In this document: piece by piece, positions 56,109-64,000 of the stretch | Numbering within the stretch: position 1 is the first letter of the stretch | How the letters are laid out: every line of letters starts with the position of its first letter | Assembly (NCBI RefSeq): GCF_951230165.1 | Contig: NZ_CATNVB010000004.1 | Location: 84,698 to 148,697 of the forward strand | Direction: 5' to 3' | Origin: Lentilactobacillus sp. Marseille-Q4993 | Lineage (GTDB): Bacteria; Bacillota; Bacilli; Lactobacillales; Lactobacillaceae | Length of the DNA stretch: 64,000 nucleotides | Notes under the pieces: generated by a model | The model's database searches: none | What the model was told of the DNA's origin: nothing | The model's input: the letters and a program-made list of their open reading frames with translations, nothing else | Translations under genes and position numbers: made by a program

Positions 56109-58340
56109 ATGGCTACAAGAGACTGGACAAGCGAAGACGTTATCCAAATGGTCAAGGGATATATGAATAAGGAACACGTCGCCGAAGTTCAACGGGCGTT
56201 TGATTTTGCAAATACCGCTCACAGCGGCCAAATGCGGCAGTCGGGTGAGCCATATATTACTCATCCAATTCAAGTTGCGGGAATCCTTGCTGATCTCCAC
56301 ATGGATCCCGCTACGGTATCTGCTGGCTTTCTCCATGATATCGTCGAGGATACTGGGGTCGAGCTAACTGATGTTCGGGAACTGTTTGGTGATGATGTTA
56401 GCCTAATCGTTGATGGCGTTACCAAGTTGTCAAAAATTAAATATAAGTCGAGTGAAGAACGACTTGCAGAAAATCACCGGAAGCTACTTTTAGCGATGTC
56501 GAAGGATATTCGGGTAATGATTGTAAAGCTGGCTGATAGACTGCATAATATGCGGACCTTGAAGTCACTTCGCCCTGATAAACAAAGACGAATTGCAAAG
56601 GAAACTCTTGAAATCTATGCGCCAATCGCAGATCGACTAGGTATTGGAACCATCAAGTGGGAACTTGAGGATATTGCTCTTCGATACTTGAACCCACAAC
56701 AATACTATCGAATCGTTCATTTAATGAATTCAAGGCGGGATCAACGTGAAGATTACATTCAAAATGCCATTCAGAATATCAATGATGCGATTTCTGACCT
56801 CAATATTAAAAGTGAAATATATGGTCGACCAAAGCATATCTATTCGGTTTACCGCAAGATGGTTGATCAACATAAGCAATTCAGTCAAATTTATGACTTG
56901 TTGGCAATTAGGGTAATTGTTGATTCAATTAAGGATTGTTACGCCGTTCTTGGAGCCATTCATTCAGAGTGGAAGCCAATGCCAGGCCGGTTTAAAGACT
57001 ACATTGCAATGCCAAAAGCCAACATGTACCAATCACTGCATACAACTGTAATTGGTCCGGAAGGAAAACCACTAGAAGTTCAAATTAGAACTGAAGAGAT
57101 GCATCAAGTCGCTGAATTTGGTATTGCTGCTCACTGGGCTTACAAAGAAGGAATCAAGAGTGGTGTCAAACAGTCGAATGATAATAATAAACTAAACTGG
57201 TTTAAGGAAATTATCGAGCTGCAAGAGGAAACCGATGATGCATCTGATTTCATGGATAGTGTAAAAGGTGAGCTGTTTGGCGACCGTGTTTATGTCTTTA
57301 CGCCAAAGGGCGATGTTTTTGAGTTGCCCAAAGGAGCAGGTCCACTTGATATGGCCTACATGATTCATACTGAAGTTGGTAATCACACAACTGGTGCAAG
57401 GGTAAACGGAAAAATCGTTCCCCTTGATTTTGCGGTTGAAAATGGTGATATCGTTGATATTATTACTTCGACTAACTCTGCTGGACCAAGTCGTGACTGG
57501 GTTAAAATGGTTCATACTCGACGAGCAAGAAATAAGATCAAACAATTCTTCCGCCAGGAGGATAGAACCCAAAATATTGAAACCGGTCGGGATATGTTGG
57601 TTCATAAGTTAAGGACCGATGGATTCGACCCAAGGGTTGTTATGACCGATGAAAATTTGACGGCAGTTGCTAAGGGGATGCATTATCAGCACGGGGACGA
57701 CGTGTTGGCAGCAGTTGGATTTGGTGATTTACAACCAACTGGAATTACTAATCGGTTAACGCATGATTTGCGAGCTAAGCAAAAGAAAGAACGACAGGAT
57801 CAAGCTGAGAAGGAAATTTTTGAAGGCCACCAAACAATTTCCGAAACCACCGATTCCCAAACGAAAAAGAAAAAGAAGCAGAAAGCATCAAACGGAATTA
57901 TTATTGAAGGGGTCGACAATCTGCTGGTAAGACTGAGTCACTGTTGTACACCTGTTCCAGGTGATGATATTGTCGGTTATATTACAAAAGGTCGTGGGGT
58001 GTCTGTTCACAGAGTGGATTGTCCTAATATTAGAAAGGCTGAAGAAAACGGCGATCGGTTGATTGAAGTTTCTTGGGATGCTCCTGACGAAAGCCGAACT
58101 AATTATCCAGCTAATCTTTCCGTTTCAGGATACAACCGAACTGGGTTACTAACTGACGTACTAACAGCGGTTAATAACGTTACAAAAGATGTTTCTTCTG
58201 TCAATGGGCAAGTTGACCATAATAAGATGGCGACGATTTCTATTTCAGTTGGGGTAAGAAATTGGGAACAACTTGACCGATTAATGAGTACAATTAAAAA
58301 TATTCCAGACGTTTATGTAATTGAAAGAACGTTTAGATAG
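56109..58340 (+). CDS. relA: Bifunctional (p)ppGpp synthetase/hydrolase Rel
   Basis: Stringent-response enzyme of 743 residues with both activities. Hydrolase HD domain: [10 protein letters not shown] (HDxxED) near residue 75 and [11 protein letters not shown]. Synthetase domain: [28 protein letters not shown] and [23 protein letters not shown]. Then TGS ([21 protein letters not shown]), a zinc-finger-like region ([16 protein letters not shown]) and a C-terminal ACT domain. ATG 56109 with GGAAGAAG upstream. Followed by dtd, a standard neighbour. Confidence 0.97.
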   Translation: MATRDWTSEDVIQMVKGYMNKEHVAEVQRAFDFANTAHSGQMRQSGEPYITHPIQVAGILADLHMDPATVSAGFLHDIVEDTGVELTDVRELFGDDVSLIVDGVTKLSKIKYKSSEERLAENHRKLLLAMSKDIRVMIVKLADRLHNMRTLKSLRPDKQRRIAKETLEIYAPIADRLGIGTIKWELEDIALRYLNPQQYYRIVHLMNSRRDQREDYIQNAIQNINDAISDLNIKSEIYGRPKHIYSVYRKMVDQHKQFSQIYDLLAIRVIVDSIKDCYAVLGAIHSEWKPMPGRFKDYIAMPKANMYQSLHTTVIGPEGKPLEVQIRTEEMHQVAEFGIAAHWAYKEGIKSGVKQSNDNNKLNWFKEIIELQEETDDASDFMDSVKGELFGDRVYVFTPKGDVFELPKGAGPLDMAYMIHTEVGNHTTGARVNGKIVPLDFAVENGDIVDIITSTNSAGPSRDWVKMVHTRRARNKIKQFFRQEDRTQNIETGRDMLVHKLRTDGFDPRVVMTDENLTAVAKGMHYQHGDDVLAAVGFGDLQPTGITNRLTHDLRAKQKKERQDQAEKEIFEGHQTISETTDSQTKKKKKQKASNGIIIEGVDNLLVRLSHCCTPVPGDDIVGYITKGRGVSVHRVDCPNIRKAEENGDRLIEVSWDAPDESRTNYPANLSVSGYNRTGLLTDVLTAVNNVTKDVSSVNGQVDHNKMATISISVGVRNWEQLDRLMSTIKNIPDVYVIERTFR

Positions 58341-58348
58341 GAGTTAGT

Positions 58349-58795
58349 ATGCGAGTCGTATTGCAAAGAGTGAAGTCCGCCTCAGTTACCATTGAGGATA
58401 AGTTATTTAATGAGATTGGCGCCGGCTATTTATTGTTGGTTGGCGTGAATGATCAAGACGGTGAAGAAGAGATTGAGTATTTGGTTCACAAAATCAGTAA
58501 ACTAAGGGTATTTGAAGATGATGCTGGCAAGATGAATTTGGATATCAGTAGTGTTAATGGCGAAATACTGTCGATTTCTCAATTTACTTTGTTTGCTGAT
58601 ACCAAAAAGGGTAACCGCCCAAGCTTTGTGAACGCTGGGGAACCAGGCCACGCTAAGAAAGTTTATGAGCAGTTTAACGAAGCGTTATCTCAAACTGGTT
58701 TGACAGTAAAATCCGGTGAGTTTGGTGCTGATATGATGGTTGGTCTACAAAATGATGGCCCAGTCACGATTTTGTTTGATACGGAACATAAATAA
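58349..58795 (+). CDS. dtd: D-aminoacyl-tRNA deacylase
   Basis: Removes D-amino acids from mischarged tRNAs, 148 residues. The family motifs [17 protein letters not shown] (contains SQFTLFA) and [12 protein letters not shown] (GPVT, Gly-cisPro) are present. It lies eight bases after relA and uses TAGGAG as ribosome-binding site, so the two are cotranscribed. Confidence 0.97.
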   Translation: MRVVLQRVKSASVTIEDKLFNEIGAGYLLLVGVNDQDGEEEIEYLVHKISKLRVFEDDAGKMNLDISSVNGEILSISQFTLFADTKKGNRPSFVNAGEPGHAKKVYEQFNEALSQTGLTVKSGEFGADMMVGLQNDGPVTILFDTEHK

Positions 58796-58808
58796 GGTGA
58801 GGCAAACG

Positions 58809-59453
58809 ATGATTAATTACTTATTCTGGGATTTTGATGGTACGGTAATGGATACTTATCCAGCAATGGTAGCAGCTTTCAAACAAGCACTGATGGATTT
58901 GGGCATCGATGACGTCGAAATTGATGAGCATGATATCTATAAGATTATGCGGCAACATTCTGTTGGGGCTGCCTTGGATAAATTTTCAGCTTTTTACCGG
59001 TTAAGTCATGATTCACTTGCTAAGCTTAATGGCAAATATCAGACTATGAATGTTACTGATTCAAAACCATTTGCTGGGGTTGAAGGGGTTCTGAAGTTTG
59101 CTGTTGAGAATGGTGGCAAAAACTTTTTGCTAACCCACAGGGATGACCAATCCAAGGAACTCCTTGCTGAATCGGGTTTACTTGAATATTTTAGTGATTT
59201 TGTCACATCAGCGAATGATTTTCCGCGTAAACCAAAGCCTGATTCTTTGAACTATTTGATTGAAAAAAATAATGTTTCTAGGAACCATGCAGCGATGATT
59301 GGTGATCGTTCTTTAGATATTGAAGCGGGCCACAATGCCAACATTGAGGGTTATTTATTTGATCCGGATAGAACCATTGTCACAACTGGTTCAACAGAGT
59401 ATAGAACTCCTAGTATGACTGAATTAAGAGATTATCTAATAACGAGAAAATAA
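58809..59453 (+). CDS. HAD-superfamily hydrolase (phosphoglycolate phosphatase-like)
   Basis: HAD-IA phosphatase of 214 residues: motif I FWDFDGTVMDTYPA, helical cap, motif II FLLTHRDDQS, Lys in FPRKPKPDSL and motif IV AAMIGDRSLDIEAGHNA. Resembles phosphoglycolate-phosphatase-like proteins, substrate unknown. ATG 58809 with AAGGTGAGG upstream; the frame extends back into dtd but without support. Ends at a bidirectional terminator. Confidence 0.87.
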   Translation: MINYLFWDFDGTVMDTYPAMVAAFKQALMDLGIDDVEIDEHDIYKIMRQHSVGAALDKFSAFYRLSHDSLAKLNGKYQTMNVTDSKPFAGVEGVLKFAVENGGKNFLLTHRDDQSKELLAESGLLEYFSDFVTSANDFPRKPKPDSLNYLIEKNNVSRNHAAMIGDRSLDIEAGHNANIEGYLFDPDRTIVTTGSTEYRTPSMTELRDYLITRK

Positions 59454-59455
59454 AT

Positions 59456-59493
59456 AAAACCCGTGAAGTCATTACCTGATTTCACGGGTTTTA
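59456..59493. terminator. Bidirectional terminator HAD/amidase
   Basis: AAAACCCGTGAA/TTTCACGGGTTTT with a 12-base loop; the distal arm carries the stop codon of the convergent amidase gene. Confidence 0.9.
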
Positions 59494-60351
59494 TTGTTGT
59501 TGGGTAGCAAAGTATCTGCTCAGCCCATCTACGACATCTTCAGCATACTGGTTTTGATAGTCTGCTGATTTGATTTTTTTAATATCGTTATCATCATTGA
59601 TATAGCCACCTTCAATTAAAATTGAGGGAACTGATGTATCTCTGATTACTAGGAAGTCACCAAACTCAACTCCGCGATTAGCAAGACTCAGATTGTCCAT
59701 ACTATCATTTATTGTTTTTGCTAACTGTAGCGATTGGCCTTTGTGGTAATAGTAGCAGGTAAAACCACTGGCTACGTTTGCCTCATCAGATGAATCAAAG
59801 TGAAAGCTGATAAATGCATTTGCTGAATTATTCATTGCGATAGCTGGCCTCTTTGCTAGGCTAACTGTTTTGTCTGTGTCCCTGGTCATAATTACGTTTG
59901 CCCCTTTTTCTCTAAGTAGATTGGCTACTTTGGTGGCAACTTGAAGGGTGTATGTTTTCTCTTTTAAACCAGTAGTTGACAGCGCGCCTGAGTCAGAACC
60001 ACCGTGACCAGGGTCGATCACAATGGTTGCCTCAGACAATTTAGAGACGTCCTTAATTTTGCCATTGGTAACTAACCAGGAGGCTACCCAGCCAATCGTT
60101 CGGTTATTTGAAATAACTTTGATCCAGTTATCTTTTCGGTCGATCACCTGCAGCCGAGTTCCGCGAGTTACTTTTTCCTTAACCTTATAGGTCACTGCCG
60201 GCCCAGTTCTTAAATTCAATTGGTTTACTTTGACGGTTACTGAGTTGGAGTATAGCGATATTACCAGAATGGTAAACGTAAAGATAATGGCGACAATCGT
60301 AATGATCCAACTTTTATTTTGTTTTATTTTTTTCAATGTTTTGCCATCCAT
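59491..60351 (-). CDS. N-acetylmuramoyl-L-alanine amidase (Amidase_3) with SH3 domain
   Basis: Cell-wall hydrolase of 286 residues. A short cytoplasmic N terminus is followed by one membrane helix (IITIVAIIFTFTILVISLY, about 16-34), an SH3b domain (VNQLNLRTGPAVTYKVKEKV to GWVASWL) and a zinc amidase domain: VIDPGHGGSDSGA (first His), the Glu of GLKEKTYTLQVA, ISFHFDSSD (second His) and the catalytic Glu in PSILIEGGYINDD. It cuts the bond between muramic acid and the stem peptide. Anchored by an uncleaved signal-like helix. Antisense to its neighbours and divergent from hisS. Confidence 0.93.
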   Translation of the reverse strand: MDGKTLKKIKQNKSWIITIVAIIFTFTILVISLYSNSVTVKVNQLNLRTGPAVTYKVKEKVTRGTRLQVIDRKDNWIKVISNNRTIGWVASWLVTNGKIKDVSKLSEATIVIDPGHGGSDSGALSTTGLKEKTYTLQVATKVANLLREKGANVIMTRDTDKTVSLAKRPAIAMNNSANAFISFHFDSSDEANVASGFTCYYYHKGQSLQLAKTINDSMDNLSLANRGVEFGDFLVIRDTSVPSILIEGGYINDDNDIKKIKSADYQNQYAEDVVDGLSRYFATQQQ

Positions 60352-60410
60352 TTCGTTAAATACTATTACATTATAGATTAAGTTGGTGAAGTAGCAAAAC
60401 TAAATCTATC

Positions 60411-60439
60411 TTGACATTGTGGTAATAGTCGACTATCGT
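60411..60439 (+). promoter_or_regulatory. hisS-aspS promoter
   Basis: Perfect TTGACA (60411-60416), a 17-base spacer and TATCGT (60434-60439), placed ahead of the T-box leader. Confidence 0.65.
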
Positions 60440-60445
60440 TATTTA

Positions 60446-60660
60446 CAGTTAAACATTCAACCGATAAAAAGAAACAGTAGGAAGTTTCCAATCTTTAAGA
60501 AAGCACATGGTCGCTGGAAATGTGTGATTGGTCTTCCGAATGACACTTTTTAATAAGGTTAATAGTAAATTTACTATTCGCGCGAGCGTTACTCTTGAGA
60601 ATTATTAAGGTGGTACCGTGCGAGAGCACCCTTGTCAATTGACAGGGGTGCTTTTTTTTA
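60446..60660 (+). ncRNA. T-box riboswitch leader of hisS-aspS
   Basis: tRNA-sensing leader that allows readthrough when uncharged tRNA binds. Stem I is visible from the AGTAG box (60476-60480) through the apical part CACAT/ATGTG (60504-60523) to its 3' side. The specifier region reads GAATGACAC: GAC (Asp, 60542-60544, followed by A as is usual) overlaps CAC (His, 60544-60546). A perfect AATAGTAAAT/ATTTACTATT stem (60561-60578) follows, then the T-box core AAGGTGGTACCGTG (60607-60620) and the terminator GCACCC...GGGTGC with a T-run (60626-60659). Confidence 0.92.
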
Positions 60661-60680
60661 TATTTTTAGGAGGATATAAC

Positions 60681-61973
60681 ATGAGATATCAACGCCCAAA
60701 AGGAACAGCTGATATTTTGCCGGAAGAGGCAAAACGGTGGAATTATGTAGAAGAAACGGCAAGAATGCTGTTTGATAACTATCGCTACCAAGAGATCAGA
60801 ACGCCATTATTTGAAAACTTTGAAGTATTCTCACGAACTTCTGGTGATACATCTGACGTTGTCACTAAGGAAATGTATGATTTCAAAGATAAGGGTGATC
60901 GCCATATCAGTTTGCGACCAGAAGGAACGGCTGGGGTTGTCCGAGCATTCGTTGAAAATAAACTTTATGGTCCGGAACACGTGAAACCCGTTAAGGTGTT
61001 CTACATGGGTTCAATGTTCAGATACGAACGCCCTCAATCCGGCCGGCAACGTGAATTTCATCAAATTGGGGTTGAAGCATTTGGCAGTAACGAGCCTGAA
61101 TTAGACGTTGAAGTAATGGCTATGGCTATGGACCTGTTGACTAGACTTGGTCTCAAGGACTTGAAGTTAACAATCAACACGCTTGGTGATACTGAAACTA
61201 GAGATAATTACCGCCAAGCGTTGATTGATTTCCTTGAGCCTCACTTTGATGAGCTTAGCGACGATTCAAAGGTTCGTTTGCACAAGAACCCACTCCGCGT
61301 ACTGGATAGCAAGGACAAAGGCGACCAAGAAATTGTTAAGGATGCCCCATCTATCTTAGATTATTTAAGTGAGGACTCCCAAAAGCACTTTGCTCAGGTG
61401 AAATCCTTATTAGATGAACTTGGAATTGAGTATGAAATCGATAAAACAATGGTGCGGGGACTTGATTATTACACGCACACGATTTTTGAAATTATGGTTC
61501 AGTCAAAGGCCCTTGGTAGTGGCTACACAACCATCTGTGCTGGTGGTCGGTATAATGGTTTGGTTGAAGAACTAGGTGGCCCAGAGATGCCAGGAATTGG
61601 TTTTGGTCTTGGGGTTGAAAGATTGATGGTCTTGCTTGAAGCAGAAAACGTTGACTTGCCAATTCTCAATACGCTGGACGCCTACGTTGTTGGAATCGGT
61701 GAAACAACCAGTGCGGCAACTTTGAAGGTTGTTCAAGCCTTGAGGCGAGAAGGATTTTCTAGCGACCGTGATTATTTGGCTAGAAAGCCAAAGGCGCAAT
61801 TTAAGACCGCTGATAAATTAAATGCACAGTTTACAATTACAATCGGGGAAACCGAGCTTGAGAATAACACAGCAAACGTTAAGCAAATGGCAACTGGTAA
61901 GGAACTATCAATCGATCTTGATCGAATTTTAGCTAACTTTAACGATGTCGTTGCGAACGATTTCAATGACTAG
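60681..61973 (+). CDS. hisS: Histidyl-tRNA synthetase
   Basis: Class II synthetase of 430 residues. Motif 1 around [15 protein letters not shown], motif 2 [22 protein letters not shown], the histidine-specific signatures [14 protein letters not shown] and [14 protein letters not shown], motif 3 [16 protein letters not shown], and a C-terminal anticodon-binding domain. ATG 60681 follows AGGAGG by eight bases. Cotranscribed with aspS and controlled by the T-box. Confidence 0.97.
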   Translation: MRYQRPKGTADILPEEAKRWNYVEETARMLFDNYRYQEIRTPLFENFEVFSRTSGDTSDVVTKEMYDFKDKGDRHISLRPEGTAGVVRAFVENKLYGPEHVKPVKVFYMGSMFRYERPQSGRQREFHQIGVEAFGSNEPELDVEVMAMAMDLLTRLGLKDLKLTINTLGDTETRDNYRQALIDFLEPHFDELSDDSKVRLHKNPLRVLDSKDKGDQEIVKDAPSILDYLSEDSQKHFAQVKSLLDELGIEYEIDKTMVRGLDYYTHTIFEIMVQSKALGSGYTTICAGGRYNGLVEELGGPEMPGIGFGLGVERLMVLLEAENVDLPILNTLDAYVVGIGETTSAATLKVVQALRREGFSSDRDYLARKPKAQFKTADKLNAQFTITIGETELENNTANVKQMATGKELSIDLDRILANFNDVVANDFND

Positions 61974-61988
61974 AAGGGAAATGAGAAG

Positions 61989-63776
61989 ATGAAAAGAACT
62001 ACTTACGCAGGCCTAGTAAACGAAGAGTTTATTGGCCAAGAGGTTGTATTAAAAGGATGGGTTCAAAAACGCCGTGACTTAGGGGGATTGATTTTTATCG
62101 ATCTTCGTGACGTTAAGGGAATCGTTCAATTAGTATTCAGTGAAGAATACGGTGAGGAGGCACTTAAGGTTGCTGACGAACTTCGGGGCGAATATGTAAT
62201 TGAGGCTAAGGGTAAGGTTGTTGCTAGATCTGAAAAAGAGGTCAACGACAACATGAAGACTGGTAAAATCGAGGTCGATATTACCGAAGCTAAAATTTTG
62301 GCCACTGCCAAGACCCCACCGTTTTACATTCAAGATAATATCAATGTTTCTGATGACCTAAGATTGAAGTATAGATATCTTGATCTTCGCCGGCCAGAAA
62401 TGCAAAAAGCAATTCTTTTAAGAAACAGAATTATTCAATCAGTTCACAGTTTCTTTGACTCACAAGAATTCATTGATATTGAAACACCAACTTTGACTAA
62501 GTCAACTCCAGAAGGTGCGAGAGACTACCTTGTTCCTTCACGGGTTTACCCAGGTTCATTCTACGCACTGCCACAATCACCACAACAGTTTAAACAATTG
62601 TTGATGGGAGCTGGATTTGATAAGTATTACCAAATTGCTCGTTGTTATCGTGATGAAGACCTTCGTGGTGATAGACAACCAGAATTTACCCAAATTGATA
62701 TGGAAATGTCATTTGCTGACCAAGAGGAGATTGAAGACGTGACTGAAGGCTTAATTGCTAAGGTTATGAAGGATGCTCTTGGAGTTGAAGTTAAATTACC
62801 ATTTGAAAGAATGAGCTGGGATGAATCGATGTCACGGTTTGGTACTGATCAACCTGACGTTCGGTTTGGAATGGAATTAAAGGATCTTTCAGACATTATG
62901 AAAGATGTTGATTTCAAAGTATTTAAATCAGCCGTTGAAAATGGAGGCCAAGTTAAGGCTATTGCGGTTCCTGGTGGGGCAGATCTTTATTCAAGAAAAG
63001 ACCTCGATCAATACGGTCAATACGTTGAAAGATTTGGTGCTAAGGGACTTGCTTGGTTGAAGGTTACCGATGATGGCTTTAGTGGTCCAATCGCCAAATT
63101 CTTCAAGGATGACGACGTTCGCGAAAAGATGTTGGCTGCTACTGATGCCAAGACTGGTGACTTATTGCTGTTTGCCGCTGACAACAGTCGAGTAGTTGCA
63201 AGTACGTTAGGCTATCTTCGGGTAGCCATTGCCAAAGAACAAAATATGATTGATGAATCCAAGTTTGCTTTCTTGTGGATCATCAACTGGCCACTCTTTG
63301 AATACGATGTTGACTTGAAACGTTACGTGGCAGCTCACCATCCATTCACAATGCCAAACGAAGAAGATGTTCACTACTTGACTAATAGTGATGAGGATCC
63401 TCATAAAGCCTATGCTCAAAGTTACGATATCATTCTTAATGGTCTTGAATTAGGTGGGGGTTCAATCCGTATCCATACTAGAGAACTTCAAGAAAAGATG
63501 TTTGAAGCCCTTGGGTTTACAAAAGACAGCGCCGAATCACAATTCGGTTACTTCTTAAATGCGTTAGATTATGGTTTTCCACCTCATGGAGGTCTTGCAA
63601 TCGGATTAGATCGTTTTGCAAGATTGCTTGCTGATCGCGAAAACATTCGTGATGTTATCGCATTCCCTAAGAACTCAAAGGCAGTTGAACCACTTACCAG
63701 TGCACCTCAACCAGTTGCTAACAAGCAGTTGGATGACCTTGGAATCTTTGTCGCTGATAAGGATGAAGAAAAATAA
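61989..63776 (+). CDS. aspS: Aspartyl-tRNA synthetase
   Basis: Class IIb synthetase of 595 residues. N-terminal OB anticodon domain ([21 protein letters not shown]), motif 2 [26 protein letters not shown] (cited in part: [16 protein letters not shown]), the bacterial GAD insertion (about 280-420), and motif 3 [13 protein letters not shown]. It lies 15 bases downstream of hisS with GGGAAATGAG upstream. The hisS-aspS pair under one T-box couples His and Asp charging. Confidence 0.97.
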   Translation: MKRTTYAGLVNEEFIGQEVVLKGWVQKRRDLGGLIFIDLRDVKGIVQLVFSEEYGEEALKVADELRGEYVIEAKGKVVARSEKEVNDNMKTGKIEVDITEAKILATAKTPPFYIQDNINVSDDLRLKYRYLDLRRPEMQKAILLRNRIIQSVHSFFDSQEFIDIETPTLTKSTPEGARDYLVPSRVYPGSFYALPQSPQQFKQLLMGAGFDKYYQIARCYRDEDLRGDRQPEFTQIDMEMSFADQEEIEDVTEGLIAKVMKDALGVEVKLPFERMSWDESMSRFGTDQPDVRFGMELKDLSDIMKDVDFKVFKSAVENGGQVKAIAVPGGADLYSRKDLDQYGQYVERFGAKGLAWLKVTDDGFSGPIAKFFKDDDVREKMLAATDAKTGDLLLFAADNSRVVASTLGYLRVAIAKEQNMIDESKFAFLWIINWPLFEYDVDLKRYVAAHHPFTMPNEEDVHYLTNSDEDPHKAYAQSYDIILNGLELGGGSIRIHTRELQEKMFEALGFTKDSAESQFGYFLNALDYGFPPHGGLAIGLDRFARLLADRENIRDVIAFPKNSKAVEPLTSAPQPVANKQLDDLGIFVADKDEEK

Positions 63777-63875
63777 TTATTGTTCATCGCAGACCGATAT
63801 TATCTGGGAGTAATGGTTAATGGCCCCCATTCATGACGAATACTTTGGATATTAAATATTTAAATAAACGCCAAA

Positions 63876-63898
63876 GAGGCTGGGACAAAAGTCCTAGT
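63876..63898 (+). repeat. GGGACA-type intergenic repeat
   Basis: GAGGCTGGGACAAAAGTCCT, with a GGAC-AAAA-GTCC stem-loop, matches a short element that is frequent in lactobacillus and other Firmicutes intergenic regions. Compare GTGGGACAGAAATC at 50160-50280. Confidence 0.55.
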
Positions 63899-63902
63899 TA
63901 AA

Positions 63903-63944
63903 GCAAAAAAGCTTCGGAAATAAAAATTTCCGAGGCTTTTTTGC
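63903..63944. terminator. Strong bidirectional terminator after aspS
   Basis: Nineteen-base arms (GCAAAAAAGCTTCGGAAAT and ATTTCCGAGGCTTTTTTGC, one mismatch) around a four-base loop. Confidence 0.92.
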
Positions 63945-64000
63945 ATTTTACGTAGCACAGAGAATTCAACTCTGCTATTCTTAAATCGACTAAAACCCAA
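63945..64000. other. End of window, no gene seen
   Basis: Only an imperfect AGCACAGAG/CTCTGCT hairpin (63954-63976) is visible; its role is unknown. Confidence 0.4.

Overview
The window is a 64 kb piece of a low-GC Firmicutes chromosome and most probably comes from the family Lactobacillaceae. The evidence is the pepQ/ccpA divergent pair, a D-lactate dehydrogenase, a mevalonate-pathway HMG-CoA synthase, the comG cluster followed by a methyltransferase and ackA, PolC-type DNA polymerase III, and CIRCE and T-box regulation. The species cannot be named from the sequence alone. Most of the window is housekeeping, almost all on the + strand, with strong Shine-Dalgarno sites and frequent GTG/TTG starts. 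No rRNA, tRNA, CRISPR array, insertion sequence or prophage was seen.

Layout. 0-3 kb: pepQ (-) and ccpA (+) share a perfect cre palindrome, then yebC. 3.2-6.6 kb: a complete comGA-GG cluster for the competence pseudopilus. 6.7-9 kb: a YtxK-like methyltransferase that seems to lack a normal start codon, and ackA. 9-14.8 kb: an amino acid permease, two metallophosphoesterases, YutD, a NagD-like phosphatase, a membrane protein and a PspC protein. 15-23 kb: mvaS, an ABC-F ATPase, lexA with an SOS box facing a DUF896 gene, a YneF protein, plsC, a tRNA methyltransferase, a GIY-YIG protein, D-LDH and a HAD hydrolase. 23-36 kb: rpsB-tsf, pyrH-frr-(acidic orphan)-uppS-cdsA-rseP-proS-polC. 36-43 kb: rimP-nusA-rnpM-ylxQ-infB-rbfA, then truB-ribF. 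43-50 kb: hrcA-grpE-dnaK, dnaJ, lepA. 50-54.3 kb: an accessory segment between lepA and prmA. 54.3-64 kb: prmA-rsmE-relA-dtd-HAD, an amidase on the other strand, and a T-box-controlled hisS-aspS operon.

How the parts work together. Translation and ribosome assembly dominate (S2, EF-Ts, RRF, ProRS, IF2, RbfA, RimP, TruB, LepA, PrmA, RsmE, Dtd, HisRS, AspRS). They are interleaved with envelope lipid genes (uppS, cdsA, rseP, plsC). Stress circuits (HrcA/CIRCE, LexA/SOS, RelA, CcpA/cre) are each recognisable from both the regulator gene and its DNA site. Several operons carry terminator-like hairpins between genes with no room for a new promoter, which suggests partial termination or attenuation.

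The least explained parts are these: two genes whose ribosome-binding sites point to non-AUG/GUG/UUG starts; an acidic orphan between frr and uppS; a hairpin-rich intergenic repeat and orphan genes in the lepA-prmA segment, including a lipoprotein nuclease that could serve DNA uptake; a degenerate second CIRCE upstream of hrcA; and a T-box with overlapping Asp (GAC) and His (CAC) triplets ahead of hisS-aspS. I found no multi-gene system that I could defend as wholly new.
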